A stretch of DNA of 64,000 nucleotides, taken from contig JBGTKP010000020.1 in assembly GCA_041744575.1 (NCBI GenBank), forward strand, positions 1-64,000, read 5' to 3'. Position 1 is the first letter of the stretch; the number at the start of each line of letters is the position of its first letter. The stretch comes from JTS-RE37 sp041744575. GTDB lineage: Bacteria > Bacteroidota > Bacteroidia > Flavobacteriales > Flavobacteriaceae. A program made the position numbers and the translations under genes. Below, piece after piece: positions 7,077 through 15,065 of this stretch. Under the pieces are notes generated by a model that saw only the letters and a list, made by a program, of their open reading frames with translations, did no database searches and was not told the DNA's origin.

Positions 7077-7880
7077 ATGTTAAAGTACCTGTTATTTAGT
7101 ATGCTACTCATTTTCAATGGGGCACTATATATATGGAGTCCACCTCAAGAAAACAAATTCAATTCGAGTATTGTTCCCCGAAATTCTTTTTTGGATAGTC
7201 ATTCCATGTTCTTGGGACACATCACCCTCTTCTCCCGAACAGTTCAAAACGACTCTGCCCCAAAGGTAAATTTGCGTTTACTTCAGGAAGAAGATTACAC
7301 CCAATGGAATGCTTACGTCCGCTATTCCATAGAAGTATCGGACATCAATGACGGAGAATCCGAATATGGCGAAATCGATGCCAATAAAGTCCTGTTGGAA
7401 ATAGCGTATATGCCTGACACTGATGAAAAAGTGGTAAAGGATAAAATGGAAGCCTCCAAAACCGACTCAGGTTATAAAGGGCTCGAATTAATGAGAAACG
7501 CTACCTGCTTCAGCTGCCATGCCGACAAATCAAAACATACCGGCCCCTCATTTTCAGAGCTGGCAGGGCGGTATGATAATGACAGTATCGATGTCAAAAC
7601 GCTTGCGGGAAACATTATGGCAGGTTCGCAGGAGAAATGGGGCAGTATGATGATGCCTGCTCATCCTGATTTTACGCTGGAAGAAACGGAACAAATGGCA
7701 ATATTTATGCTGATACAGGGTGGGAAGAAAAATAGCCGGATCGTTCCTGGCCTGGAAGGAACTTTCAGAACAATGGAAAATCCGGCAAATGGACAAAGCG
7801 GTTTCTATATTTTAACCGCGACCTATATGTCTTCATCCGGGTTGAAAGGCCAGGATACGACGATACTGGCTATCAAATGA
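7077..7880 (+). CDS. Exported class I c-type cytochrome
   Basis: The 267-residue product has an N-terminal hydrophobic segment (MLKYLLFSMLLIFNGALYIW) that would direct export. A middle region of about 100 residues is of unknown kind. The cytochrome domain begins near residue 135: GLELMRNATCFSCH gives the CxxCH haem site at Cys144-Cys147-His148, followed by GPSFSELAGRY and by WGSMMMPAHP, where a methionine supplies the sixth ligand as in c551/c552-type cytochromes. A C-terminal extension of about 50 residues follows. A start at 7044 overlapping the amine oxidase stop is possible, but the ATG at 7077 begins the signal segment directly. Its position immediately after the Tat-exported flavoprotein suggests it is that enzyme's electron acceptor. 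Confidence 0.85.
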   Translation: MLKYLLFSMLLIFNGALYIWSPPQENKFNSSIVPRNSFLDSHSMFLGHITLFSRTVQNDSAPKVNLRLLQEEDYTQWNAYVRYSIEVSDINDGESEYGEIDANKVLLEIAYMPDTDEKVVKDKMEASKTDSGYKGLELMRNATCFSCHADKSKHTGPSFSELAGRYDNDSIDVKTLAGNIMAGSQEKWGSMMMPAHPDFTLEETEQMAIFMLIQGGKKNSRIVPGLEGTFRTMENPANGQSGFYILTATYMSSSGLKGQDTTILAIK

Positions 7881-8024
7881 AACTAAAGCGTGTTGCCCTT
7901 TGGAAGTATCAAAATTAGATTCCCGAAACTTCCGCCACACGCTACCGATGATGGTATCAGAATAATGATTCCGGTTTAAAATTTATACGGGGCGTGAAGA
8001 ATTATGTTATCTGGCAGGAGTTTG

Positions 8025-8819
8025 CTACTCATACCCAAAAGTAAGTGATCCCCAGTAGCTCTGCCAGTCGGTCTTGCCATCTTTTGAAGGGATCATATGG
8101 ACCGCGCTGACCATCCATTGTCCTGAGGCAACTACCTGTGCCATGATCGTCCCTTCTCCGGAGGTTGTAAACTCCTTCATCGTGCTTTTTCCATGGCTCT
8201 TGTGCCAGACTTTCACCAGGGCGCCTTTTAAAGGCTTCCCCTCGAACAACACTTTAAAGGGAATGGTTCCGTCTTTGACTTCATAGGGATTTTTAACGGG
8301 TATGATTTCAATTGGCATGCCGGTGTTTACTTTGTAAATGGTATCATTTACATTACCTACCTGCAGGAGCGTCTTTGCATTTCGCGCGTAGTGTTCTGTC
8401 GCCTTGGCTCCGAGCAGATCCTTTTTTTTACGTTCTTCCAGGATATTCAGGAGGCCATCTTCCTTTAAATAATCATTGAACTTATCTCCTTCCAGTTCTA
8501 TGAACGCGTTATTGGTCTCCAGGGCCAGCAACTGCAATCCGTCTTTATTAAATTGTAATTTCAGGTTGTTGCCTTCCCCGGCAATGGCCTTTGTGGTAAG
8601 GTCCTTTTTGCCTTCCACATTATACTGATGAAAGCCCAGGACACGGGATTCCCTATAGTTCCAGAATTCTCCTTCAAAAGATTCCCCCACGCGGACATCC
8701 ATAGAAAAGGTGTCCCCTGCCTTCAGTCTGAACTTGTTGGGTGCCAGCCAGAATTCGTGGGATTGAAATATAAAGGTGATGAAAAGCAGGCCGATGAGCT
8801 GAATACACTTTTTTATCAT
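8025..8819 (-). CDS. DUF4198-type periplasmic protein
   Basis: This 264-residue protein starts with a signal peptide (MIKKCIQLIGLLFITFIFQS) that is followed at once by HEFWLAP, the hallmark N-terminus of DUF4198 (PF10670). In this family the N-terminal histidine of the mature protein is often suspected to bind metal; some members are linked to nickel or cobalt uptake. The body is beta-rich, including FRLKAGDTFSMDVRVGE and a late DGTIPFKVLFEGKPLKGALVKVWH segment of carboxypeptidase-regulatory type. The start at 8819 is chosen over 8903 because it begins the signal peptide. A strong terminator separates it from the ferritin-like genes upstream, so it has its own transcript. Function unproven. 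Confidence 0.75.
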   Translation of the reverse strand: MIKKCIQLIGLLFITFIFQSHEFWLAPNKFRLKAGDTFSMDVRVGESFEGEFWNYRESRVLGFHQYNVEGKKDLTTKAIAGEGNNLKLQFNKDGLQLLALETNNAFIELEGDKFNDYLKEDGLLNILEERKKKDLLGAKATEHYARNAKTLLQVGNVNDTIYKVNTGMPIEIIPVKNPYEVKDGTIPFKVLFEGKPLKGALVKVWHKSHGKSTMKEFTTSGEGTIMAQVVASGQWMVSAVHMIPSKDGKTDWQSYWGSLTFGYE

Positions 8820-8906
8820 GTCTGTAATCGATTTTAGCGAATAAAAGTACTGAAAATGATCTGTTAATTTCTGCATCAGGAGGAAGTATTGACGCATGCA
8901 CAAATT

Positions 8907-8938
8907 AAAAACCCTCCATTTTTCAGACGGAGGGTTTT
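8907..8938 (-). terminator. Rho-independent terminator of the ferritin-like operon
   Basis: AAAACCCTCC (8908-8917) pairs perfectly with GGAGGGTTTT (8929-8938). Read on the minus strand, the hairpin is followed by TTTTAATTT. It lies just downstream of the gene ending at 8978 and before the DUF4198 gene. Confidence 0.8.
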
Positions 8939-8977
8939 CAACACTATATTGATATATGAAAATTAAATGGGGGATTC

Positions 8978-9805
8978 TTAGGTTACGATAAACAAACTGG
9001 CAATCGCAACAGCATCATCTCCGGAAATCGGCTCGTCATAGGCTTCAGTGGAAGCTTCCATACTGAATGGAGAGCCACTGCCCAGACTGGTCACGTCAAG
9101 ACCTCCCTGATTCACGTTTTCCTCTCCGTTATATACAGCCTGCGTGGCTTCCGGCATTCCTTCACCACGCTCATTGTTGGTGATCCACCCTTTCAATCCG
9201 CGTAATCTTCGGATTTCGGAAGCATGTCTTGCTTCAACAGAATGAATCTGCAACGCTGCTGTCAGGAAGGGAGAACCCTGAAGATTTCCGGCCTGGCCTT
9301 TGTAAGCGCGTACACCGGTATCTTCAAATGCCTGGGCCAAAGCAAGCGCCTGGGCATAAGCCATTTCCTTCCCTATTCCAGTTGTGTTAAACGGGTCGAA
9401 CATCCCGCCAACTGTGAAATCGAAAGTAGGTTTTGCAACTGGTTCAACACCGGCGGCAGTCAGTCCTGCGATCAGGAATTCTACGTGGGCCCTTTCGTGC
9501 TGAGCGATCTGGCGATAGACAGTTTCCGGTCTTCCTGTAGGCAATACATCACAGTCTATAACTGTGGCATAGAACTCATCTTCCAGATATTCCAGGGTCA
9601 AAGCCAATTGTAATGCTGCAACGGGATCGCCAGTACTGTCCTGAGCATAGGTTCTGGACGGCATGGAAGCCAGTCCGAACGGAACAGCTGCCATTGCGGC
9701 CTTTTTCCCCAGAGAGCCAAGTGTGCTGAAAATTTGCCTCCGGGAAGACTTGGCTTCCAGAAGATTTTCAGTTGTAAAGTCGTTTAAGAATTTTATAATA
9801 CTCAT
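8978..9805 (-). CDS. Tat-exported ferritin-like domain protein (paralogue A)
   Basis: This 275-residue protein belongs to the ferritin-like group PF13668. A twin-arginine motif (SSRRQIFSTLG, Arg22-Arg23) is followed by a hydrophobic segment ending near SRTYAQ, so it should be exported folded. Four-helix ligand motifs are all visible: LEYLEDEFY, an ExxH in QHERAHVEF, an acidic AFEDTGVRAY, and a second ExxH in VEARHASEIRR. This matches a di-iron-capable bundle. The C-terminal tail of about 70 residues is variable. It lies 33 bases downstream of its paralogue at 9839 and ends before a strong terminator, so the two form an operon. The biological role of the family is poorly defined. Confidence 0.8.
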   Translation of the reverse strand: MSIIKFLNDFTTENLLEAKSSRRQIFSTLGSLGKKAAMAAVPFGLASMPSRTYAQDSTGDPVAALQLALTLEYLEDEFYATVIDCDVLPTGRPETVYRQIAQHERAHVEFLIAGLTAAGVEPVAKPTFDFTVGGMFDPFNTTGIGKEMAYAQALALAQAFEDTGVRAYKGQAGNLQGSPFLTAALQIHSVEARHASEIRRLRGLKGWITNNERGEGMPEATQAVYNGEENVNQGGLDVTSLGSGSPFSMEASTEAYDEPISGDDAVAIASLFIVT

Positions 9806-9838
9806 GATCTATATTTTTATGGTGTTAACGTTATCTGA

Positions 9839-10582
9839 TTAAGGCAAAAATTTTGCGGTAAACTGAGTCTTGATGTACCCCAGGGCAGTAACTGCCGCAA
9901 GGACTTCAGAAGGAGCAAGTGCACCATCCAGGCCTTCGCCGACACTTACGACATCATCACCGGCAAAGTCTGCCGAATTCGGATTAAGTAAAGATCGGAT
10001 AGCCGAAGCGTGACGCGCCTCAACAGAAACAATTTTGCCTGCCAGAAGGAGATACGTCGGATTGGTGAGCAGATAGCCCGCACCATTGTACGCAACCACA
10101 CCAGTATCCTCCAGGGCTTTTGCGGTATTGAGGATCATGTCCCTGCTACCAAAATCGAGATCACCGTAGTCAAATTCCAATGTGGGAAGTACCAGGTCGG
10201 TATCGCCACTCACGGCAGCCGTGATCGCCGCTTTAAAGAATTCCCTGTGATTTACTTCGTGATTGTACAAGTCAGTCAATACGGTTCTTTCCACATCGGA
10301 AATGCCGCTATAGAATGAATTAACCACTTTGGTATAGAAATCGGCTTCCAATTGCTCCAGAGCATAGGCATAGTTCAGTACGCCGAGGTCGCCCTCTCCT
10401 AAATCAAATATCCCATCAGGATCTTCACCTGGCATTTCACTACGCATTGCTCCGTCATCCGAATCACATGCCAAAATCAATCCGGAACCTACTATTGCAA
10501 GTCCGCCCATCTTGATAAACTGCCTTCTCTGGTTGGACCGGATTTCCTTAGGCTGTATTACCTTGACAACATTTTTTTTCAT
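9839..10582 (-). CDS. Tat-exported ferritin-like lipoprotein (paralogue B)
   Basis: The 247-residue product is a second PF13668-type ferritin-like protein. Its N-terminus combines a twin-arginine motif (NQRRQFIKMGG, Arg19-Arg20) with a lipobox (GLILAC, Cys39), so it is probably a Tat-exported lipoprotein. The bundle ligands are conserved: LEQLEADFY, ExxH in NHEVNHREFF, ALEDTGVVAY, and ExxH in VEARHASAIRS. It is the first gene of the pair with paralogue A. The divergence between the two (lipid anchor here, soluble there) suggests a membrane-bound and a free partner, perhaps forming a hetero-complex; that last step is inference. Confidence 0.8.
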   Translation of the reverse strand: MKKNVVKVIQPKEIRSNQRRQFIKMGGLAIVGSGLILACDSDDGAMRSEMPGEDPDGIFDLGEGDLGVLNYAYALEQLEADFYTKVVNSFYSGISDVERTVLTDLYNHEVNHREFFKAAITAAVSGDTDLVLPTLEFDYGDLDFGSRDMILNTAKALEDTGVVAYNGAGYLLTNPTYLLLAGKIVSVEARHASAIRSLLNPNSADFAGDDVVSVGEGLDGALAPSEVLAAVTALGYIKTQFTAKFLP

Positions 10583-11114
10583 AATAAATATAGTTTAATT
10601 AATATTCCTTATTCAGCAATACCTACGAGAAAAAACGATGAAGGTTTTAATTTTACTGTTAAAAAGTAGCAAGCATCACAAATTCCGGTAATAATCAGGA
10701 ATGAAATCCGTAATCACAACCAATCACCCCTAGATGTTAAAAGGTTGTGGGGCAGGGGGTTTGGATTCGGCGAAGACGGAGGGGAATTCAAAATGTTCCT
10801 TTTGTCTTTATATAATTTTGCACAGAAACTTTGGAAGTAGAATTAACGTTTCTAACCAGAATGACGATTTCGTGTTTTCATTTCTTTTTGCTGTTCCAAA
10901 AAGGAACACAACCCGCCCCATTGTACCGTTTCATTACACTTTATTGTTTCGGATCATTCAAGTATAACCGTACCTTGAAATGTGGATCGGAAGGATTTCC
11001 AGAAATTGCAGGGCCGCAAAAGAAAGTGCGTTTCGCGCCAGCGAAAAAGAGCATGGAGCGATATCGGTTTTGGCTCCGGGGGAGTCAAAAATTTCCTTAA
11101 ATCCTTCTTGATCT

Positions 11115-11152
11115 CCTGCCTACGCTGCCTAAAAGCAGCTTCGGCAGGCAGG
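11115..11152. repeat. Palindromic repeat element related to the IS-inserted palindrome
   Basis: The outer arms CCTGCC (11115-11120) and GGCAGG (11143-11148) pair, and the inner arms GCTGC (11124-11128) and GCAGC (11135-11139) pair around a CTAAAA loop. The right edge, TCGGCAGGCAGG, shares its last ten bases with the 20-bp palindrome at 882-901. On the minus strand it would encode LPAEAAFRQRRQ, which parallels LPAGRQ in the transposase. It is probably a member of the same dispersed family. Confidence 0.6.
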
Positions 11153-11360
11153 TTTGGTGCAAATTGCTCTAAGGCAAAATGAACATGAAATAATTTTCCG
11201 GTGTTTTGACGTATTTCCTGTCCTATTCTGAATTGGATGATAAACTTGTTTAAAACTAAGTATCAATAACAATTTGTATTGGCATTAAGGCCATCAGAAG
11301 AGACTTACCCTTATCTGTAAGTCTTTTTCCGCAGGCGAAAAACCGGCTCGGAACTTCTAC

Positions 11361-11378
11361 GCCCCGCTTCTGCGGGGC
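11361..11378. other. GC-rich hairpin in non-coding DNA
   Basis: GCCCCGC (11361-11367) and GCGGGGC (11372-11378) form a perfect 7-bp stem with a TTCT loop. No T-run follows on either strand, so it is not a standard terminator. Confidence 0.45.
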
Positions 11379-11701
11379 TGGTCAAATAGAAGCTTTCTTC
11401 GCCGAGACCGAAGATTAGGGTTTTCCCGGCAGAAGTTTCCGAATACATTAGAGGGCAACAAATTGAATGGATGTTTTTAGACAAGACCGGAAAGATTCCT
11501 GTACTAATAATTACGAATTTCACAACAGCGTGATCCAAAGTGGCCGCTAACCCTGTATGCTTTTTTTCAATTAAAGGAAACGCAGTTCCGCTTGCGGCCC
11601 TGCCATTTTTTAGAAATCCTTTGGACACCTTAAAGTGTTCTACCTATTTCAGGGAAGTCCGCACTTCCTTCCTCAAACTGAGTACTTCGAACTTTTACCC
11701 A

Positions 11702-12163
11702 TCAGTTACCCGCTATGGCAAGGAGGATTTTGTCAGCATTTACTTTGGAAAGGGGTTTATCAAAATACCCTTGGATGAGCGGATGCTCCTTGGCCTTTAA
11801 CCGGTCCTTGGAACTTTGAAAAGCAGAGAGAATAAAAATATTTGGCTTTTTCCTGTTCTGAAGCAGTTTTTCAAATTGTTCAAGAAATTCCCACCCGCTC
11901 ATACCAGGCATTGTCAGATCCAGTAGGATCACCTGAGGAAATGGCTCCCTGTTCTCCATGTGCTTCAGCAACAATTCCAGGACAGCTTCCATATTATCAA
12001 AGGTCACAAATTTACATTGGGGAGAAGCCTGCTCAAGTGTGTATCTGGTCGCGAACTGCGAGACCATATCATCATCCACGATATAAACTTCACATTTCAA
12101 TTGGTCTGATTTAAAGTTCGGTGGTATTGTTATAAATCTTTTGGCAAAACTAAGTAAATCCAC
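11702..12163 (-). CDS. Single-domain response regulator receiver protein
   Basis: The product is a stand-alone CheY-like receiver domain without an output domain. The acidic pocket (VYIVDDD), the phosphoacceptor loop (ILLDLTMPGMSGW) and the conserved lysine (YFDKPLSK) are all present. The open frame reaches GTG at 12163 and yields 153 residues. The domain itself begins near LKCEVYIVDDD, so a TTG start at 12097 is also possible. No histidine kinase is adjacent, so it may take phosphate from a kinase elsewhere and act through protein contacts, as such small regulators do in Bacteroidota. Confidence 0.8.
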   Translation of the reverse strand: MDLLSFAKRFITIPPNFKSDQLKCEVYIVDDDMVSQFATRYTLEQASPQCKFVTFDNMEAVLELLLKHMENREPFPQVILLDLTMPGMSGWEFLEQFEKLLQNRKKPNIFILSAFQSSKDRLKAKEHPLIQGYFDKPLSKVNADKILLAIAGN

Positions 12164-12388
12164 ATAACCTCACCCTTTTTTTAATGCAATTTATAGCTCC
12201 CTTCAAATTGAATGGCGATCTTCAGCCGGCCTTGCACCTTAAATAGCGTCTATTCCGTCTCACTACCTCCTGCCTCGACACACTTAAAATCCGAAGCCTC
12301 CGGCCCCTTCCGGAATCAGCAAGTCGTTGATGCAGGTTTTGGAGCTATGGTGCTTCAGTTCCTCATAATCAGGGCAGGAATCGCCCCA

Positions 12389-13153
12389 TCACAGGTTAAT
12401 ATCCAATACCAGGGGACAATGATCTGAACCGTGTACATCATTCCAGATAATAACATCCTGGACCTTATCAATGAGGGACGGACTGACCAAAAAATAATCA
12501 ATACGCCACCCCACATTGCGCTCACGCGCCTTAAAGCGGTAGCTCCAATACGTATATGCCTCCTTTTCCGGATAGAGGTGCCGGAAGCTGTCACTGAATC
12601 CCGAGCTCAGGAACCGGTCCATACCATCTATCTCCTTCTGGGTATAACCGGCCGTTTTATTGTAATTGGATTTGTCGTTTTTAAGGTCGATAGGACGGTG
12701 GGCAACATTAAAATCCCCACAGGCGATCACGGGTTTGCTCTTTTCCTTCTGAATGAGATAGGCCAGAAAATCTGTATCCCATTTTCCCCGGTATCCCAGC
12801 CGGTCCAACTGTTGTCCGGAATTGGGTACATACACATTCACCAGATAGAAGTCAGGATATTCAGCGCAGATGACCCTGCCTTCATTGTCGTGTTCTGGTA
12901 TGTTCATGTCAAAACTAACAGCCACCGGCTCTGCTTTGCTGATAATTGATGTTCCCGAGTAGCCTTTTTTTTCCGCTGCATTATAGTACCCGTAAAGTTT
13001 TTTATACGGTTCCAAAGATTCCATAACCTCGGCATTCTGGGCTTTTGTTTCCTGCAGACACAGGATGTCCCAGCGGGATACCTCCATGGCCTTGAAGAAT
13101 TCCTTTTTGACAATGGCCCTGATACCATTGACATTCCATGATACTATTTTCAT
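12389..13153 (-). CDS. xth: Exodeoxyribonuclease III
   Basis: This 254-residue enzyme belongs to the exonuclease III / AP endonuclease family, which cuts DNA at abasic sites and trims 3' ends in base-excision repair. The catalytic motifs are in order: MKIVSWNVNGIRA, ILCLQETKAQ (metal-binding Glu), GDFNVAHRPIDL (Asp and Asn), WRIDYFLVS, and GSDHCPLVLDI (Asp-His). The length is typical. The ATG start begins directly at the first motif. It stands alone between intergenic regions. Confidence 0.92.
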   Translation of the reverse strand: MKIVSWNVNGIRAIVKKEFFKAMEVSRWDILCLQETKAQNAEVMESLEPYKKLYGYYNAAEKKGYSGTSIISKAEPVAVSFDMNIPEHDNEGRVICAEYPDFYLVNVYVPNSGQQLDRLGYRGKWDTDFLAYLIQKEKSKPVIACGDFNVAHRPIDLKNDKSNYNKTAGYTQKEIDGMDRFLSSGFSDSFRHLYPEKEAYTYWSYRFKARERNVGWRIDYFLVSPSLIDKVQDVIIWNDVHGSDHCPLVLDINL

Positions 13154-13358
13154 ATCCGTCGGTTTTAATTTTATCGGATACTAAGATACATTGCCGTCAG
13201 TTGAGTTGCGCACCAAATTCTTTACTTCTCTGAATTCCTTGCCTGCCATTTCAATCCGATTGTCATTCTTCCTAAAAAGATCCCGATAAATTTCCGATAT
13301 TGCAATCCTTTTCGGAGAAATCCTCCCCGCAGGATCCCGGATACCATCAGCACAAAAG

Positions 13359-13433
13359 GGGATATTAGCTCAGTTGGTTTAGAGCGCTGCCTTGACAGGG
13401 CAGAGGTCACTGGTTCGAATCCAGTATGTCCCA
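13359..13433 (+). tRNA. tRNA-Val (anticodon GAC)
   Basis: The full cloverleaf can be drawn: acceptor GGGATAT/ATGTCCC with one G-T pair, D arm AGCTCAGTTGGTTTAGAGC, anticodon stem CTGCC/GGCAG with loop TTGACAG (anticodon GAC), variable AGGTC, and T arm ACTGG-TTCGAAT-CCAGT. The discriminator base is A at 13433. The 3' CCA is not encoded. Confidence 0.95.
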
Positions 13434-13444
13434 CATAAGTCAGC

Positions 13445-13480
13445 AAATCCATACGCCTGAAGCGGATGGATTTTTTATTT
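13445..13480 (+). terminator. Terminator downstream of tRNA-Val
   Basis: AAATCCAT (13445-13452) pairs with ATGGATTT (13466-13473), with an inner GC/GC pair, and is followed by TTTATTT. It lies 12 bases after the tRNA. Confidence 0.7.
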
Positions 13481-13576
13481 AGAGGAATTGGGAAACGGCG
13501 CCTTAGTCTGGGGCCGCTATATGAATATATAAATGATAGAAGGCATTAGGCTGCAGCTTTGCTGCACCGGCACGGC

Positions 13577-14851
13577 TTACAGCAAGTCGAGAATTCGCTC
13601 CATGGCCATCCCGCGGGAACCTTTGATCAGTATCGTATTGTCCTTTAAGGGATGGCGCTTTATATACCCTGCCAGCGCCTCCATGGTAGCGAACGCCGGA
13701 AGGCCGGAGGCCGATTTGACGAAATGATCCCCGATGAGAAATACTTTTTGCAATCCCATCGATGCGGCAAGGGCGGAAATGTCCTTGTGCTCTTCGGCAG
13801 CGGTAACCCCAAGTTCAAGCATGTCTCCTAGGAAAACTACCTTGTTCGGCGCCTCCATGCTTTCAAAATTTTCAAGGGCTGCTTTCATACTTGTCGGGTT
13901 GGCATTGTAGGCATCCAGAATGATCTCATGCCCGTTTTTTCTTAGGCGCTGGGAACGGTTATTTTCTGGCCGGTAGTTTTCCAGAGCTTGCTTTATCCCG
14001 GGTATCGGGATATTGAAATACTTTCCTATCAGCACCGCCGCGGCACAGTTGCTAAAATTGTACTGGCCCAGCAGTTGCGTATGGATTTCGATACCTTCCA
14101 TTTCCAGCGAAACATAAGGCTGAGCTGCCCTGAATTTTATGGTAAAGAATAGAGGATTGTCCGTACTGAACCCTATTTTTTTAGGATAGCCCTTAAGCTG
14201 TTCCACCTGAACGGGGTCATCCGCATTGAGGAAAACAGATTTACCTCCGGAAATAAGGTGCCGGTACAATTCGGTTTTGGCTTTGATAACGCCCTCAATA
14301 CTTCCGAAGCCTTCCAAATGCGCCTTCCCGAAATTGGAGATATACCCGAAATCGGGCTGAGCCAGCTCTGACAGGAATGCAATTTCCCCGGGATGATTGG
14401 CCCCCATTTCTACTACCGCCATTTCCGTGTCTTTGCGAATAGACAACAATGTTAGTGGTACGCCGATATGATTGTTCAGGTTGCCTTTGGTCGCGATGGT
14501 GCGATATTTTTCTGACAGCACCGCATGGATGAGTTCCTTGGTCGTCGTTTTGCCATTGCTCCCTGTAATGCAGATAATTCGGGCCCGGGCATGCTGGCGG
14601 TGAAAACGGGCCAGTTGCTGAAGTGTTTCCAGAACGTCCGGAAAGCGGAGGATCCGTTCATCCGGCCCTTCAACCGCCTCATCTACCACCGCATAAGCCG
14701 CCCCTTTTTCAAGAGCGGATGCGGCAAAGGTATTTCCGTTGAAATTATCCCCTTTCAGGGCGAAAAAAATACTGTCGGGACGAATGCTTCTGGTATCCGT
14801 GCTGATCCCCGGATACTCCAGGAACAGCTTGTGAAGAGAATCGATATTCAT
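13577..14851 (-). CDS. murF: UDP-N-acetylmuramoyl-tripeptide--D-alanyl-D-alanine ligase
   Basis: MurF adds D-Ala-D-Ala to UDP-MurNAc-tripeptide with ATP, the last cytoplasmic step of the peptidoglycan precursor. The protein (424 residues) shows the N-terminal Mur domain with STDTRSIRPDSIFFALKG, the P-loop ITGSNGKTTTKELI (GSNGKTT at 97-103), the central VEMGANHPGEIAFLSELAQP, and the C-terminal domain motif ILDAYNANPTSMKAALENF, which is distinctive for MurF among Mur ligases. It is transcribed in the same direction as gldJ, but a terminator lies between them. Confidence 0.95.
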   Translation of the reverse strand: MNIDSLHKLFLEYPGISTDTRSIRPDSIFFALKGDNFNGNTFAASALEKGAAYAVVDEAVEGPDERILRFPDVLETLQQLARFHRQHARARIICITGSNGKTTTKELIHAVLSEKYRTIATKGNLNNHIGVPLTLLSIRKDTEMAVVEMGANHPGEIAFLSELAQPDFGYISNFGKAHLEGFGSIEGVIKAKTELYRHLISGGKSVFLNADDPVQVEQLKGYPKKIGFSTDNPLFFTIKFRAAQPYVSLEMEGIEIHTQLLGQYNFSNCAAAVLIGKYFNIPIPGIKQALENYRPENNRSQRLRKNGHEIILDAYNANPTSMKAALENFESMEAPNKVVFLGDMLELGVTAAEEHKDISALAASMGLQKVFLIGDHFVKSASGLPAFATMEALAGYIKRHPLKDNTILIKGSRGMAMERILDLL

Positions 14852-15016
14852 AGGCAGGCGGCTTATACCGGTCGGGTTGGATAGTGGCAGATCGACTCCT
14901 ATGCAACTCCCGGCATTTCACTGCAGTAAAGATAGAGGTTTTTGAAATCCACCTCCAAGAGAAAACGGTAGTTCCGGAATTACCTGAACCATTCCGGGTT
15001 CACACCTTAAAATAAA

Positions 15017-15045
15017 AAAACCCCGATATTACCTATCAGGGTTTT
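15017..15045 (-). terminator. Terminator downstream of gldJ
   Basis: On the minus strand AAAACCCTGAT (15045-15035) pairs with ATCGGGGTTTT (15027-15017), with one wobble position, and runs into further T residues. It lies 21 bases beyond the gldJ stop codon. Confidence 0.8.
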
Positions 15046-15065
15046 CTGTTTGATGGCGCGTTGGC

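Larger units (their letters stand above)
10583..11701. other. Long gene-poor stretch with palindromic repeats and a startless reading frame
   Basis: About 1.1 kb without a gene I can defend. The ferritin-like operon promoter should lie in the first 150 bases. A minus-strand frame from about 11250 down to a TGA at 10954 is open without an ATG and reads through the palindromic repeat (...LPAEAAFRQRRQE..., ...FRWRETHFLL...). A hairpin GCCCCGC-TTCT-GCGGGGC sits at 11361-11378. Codon use and content do not look like the neighbouring genes, and no family is recognised. Confidence 0.5.

Noticed and set aside
13222..13452. A 76-residue minus-strand reading containing VGHTGFEPVTSALSRQ
   Set aside because: It is antisense to tRNA-Val(GAC), and this peptide is a well-known spurious translation of such tRNA genes.
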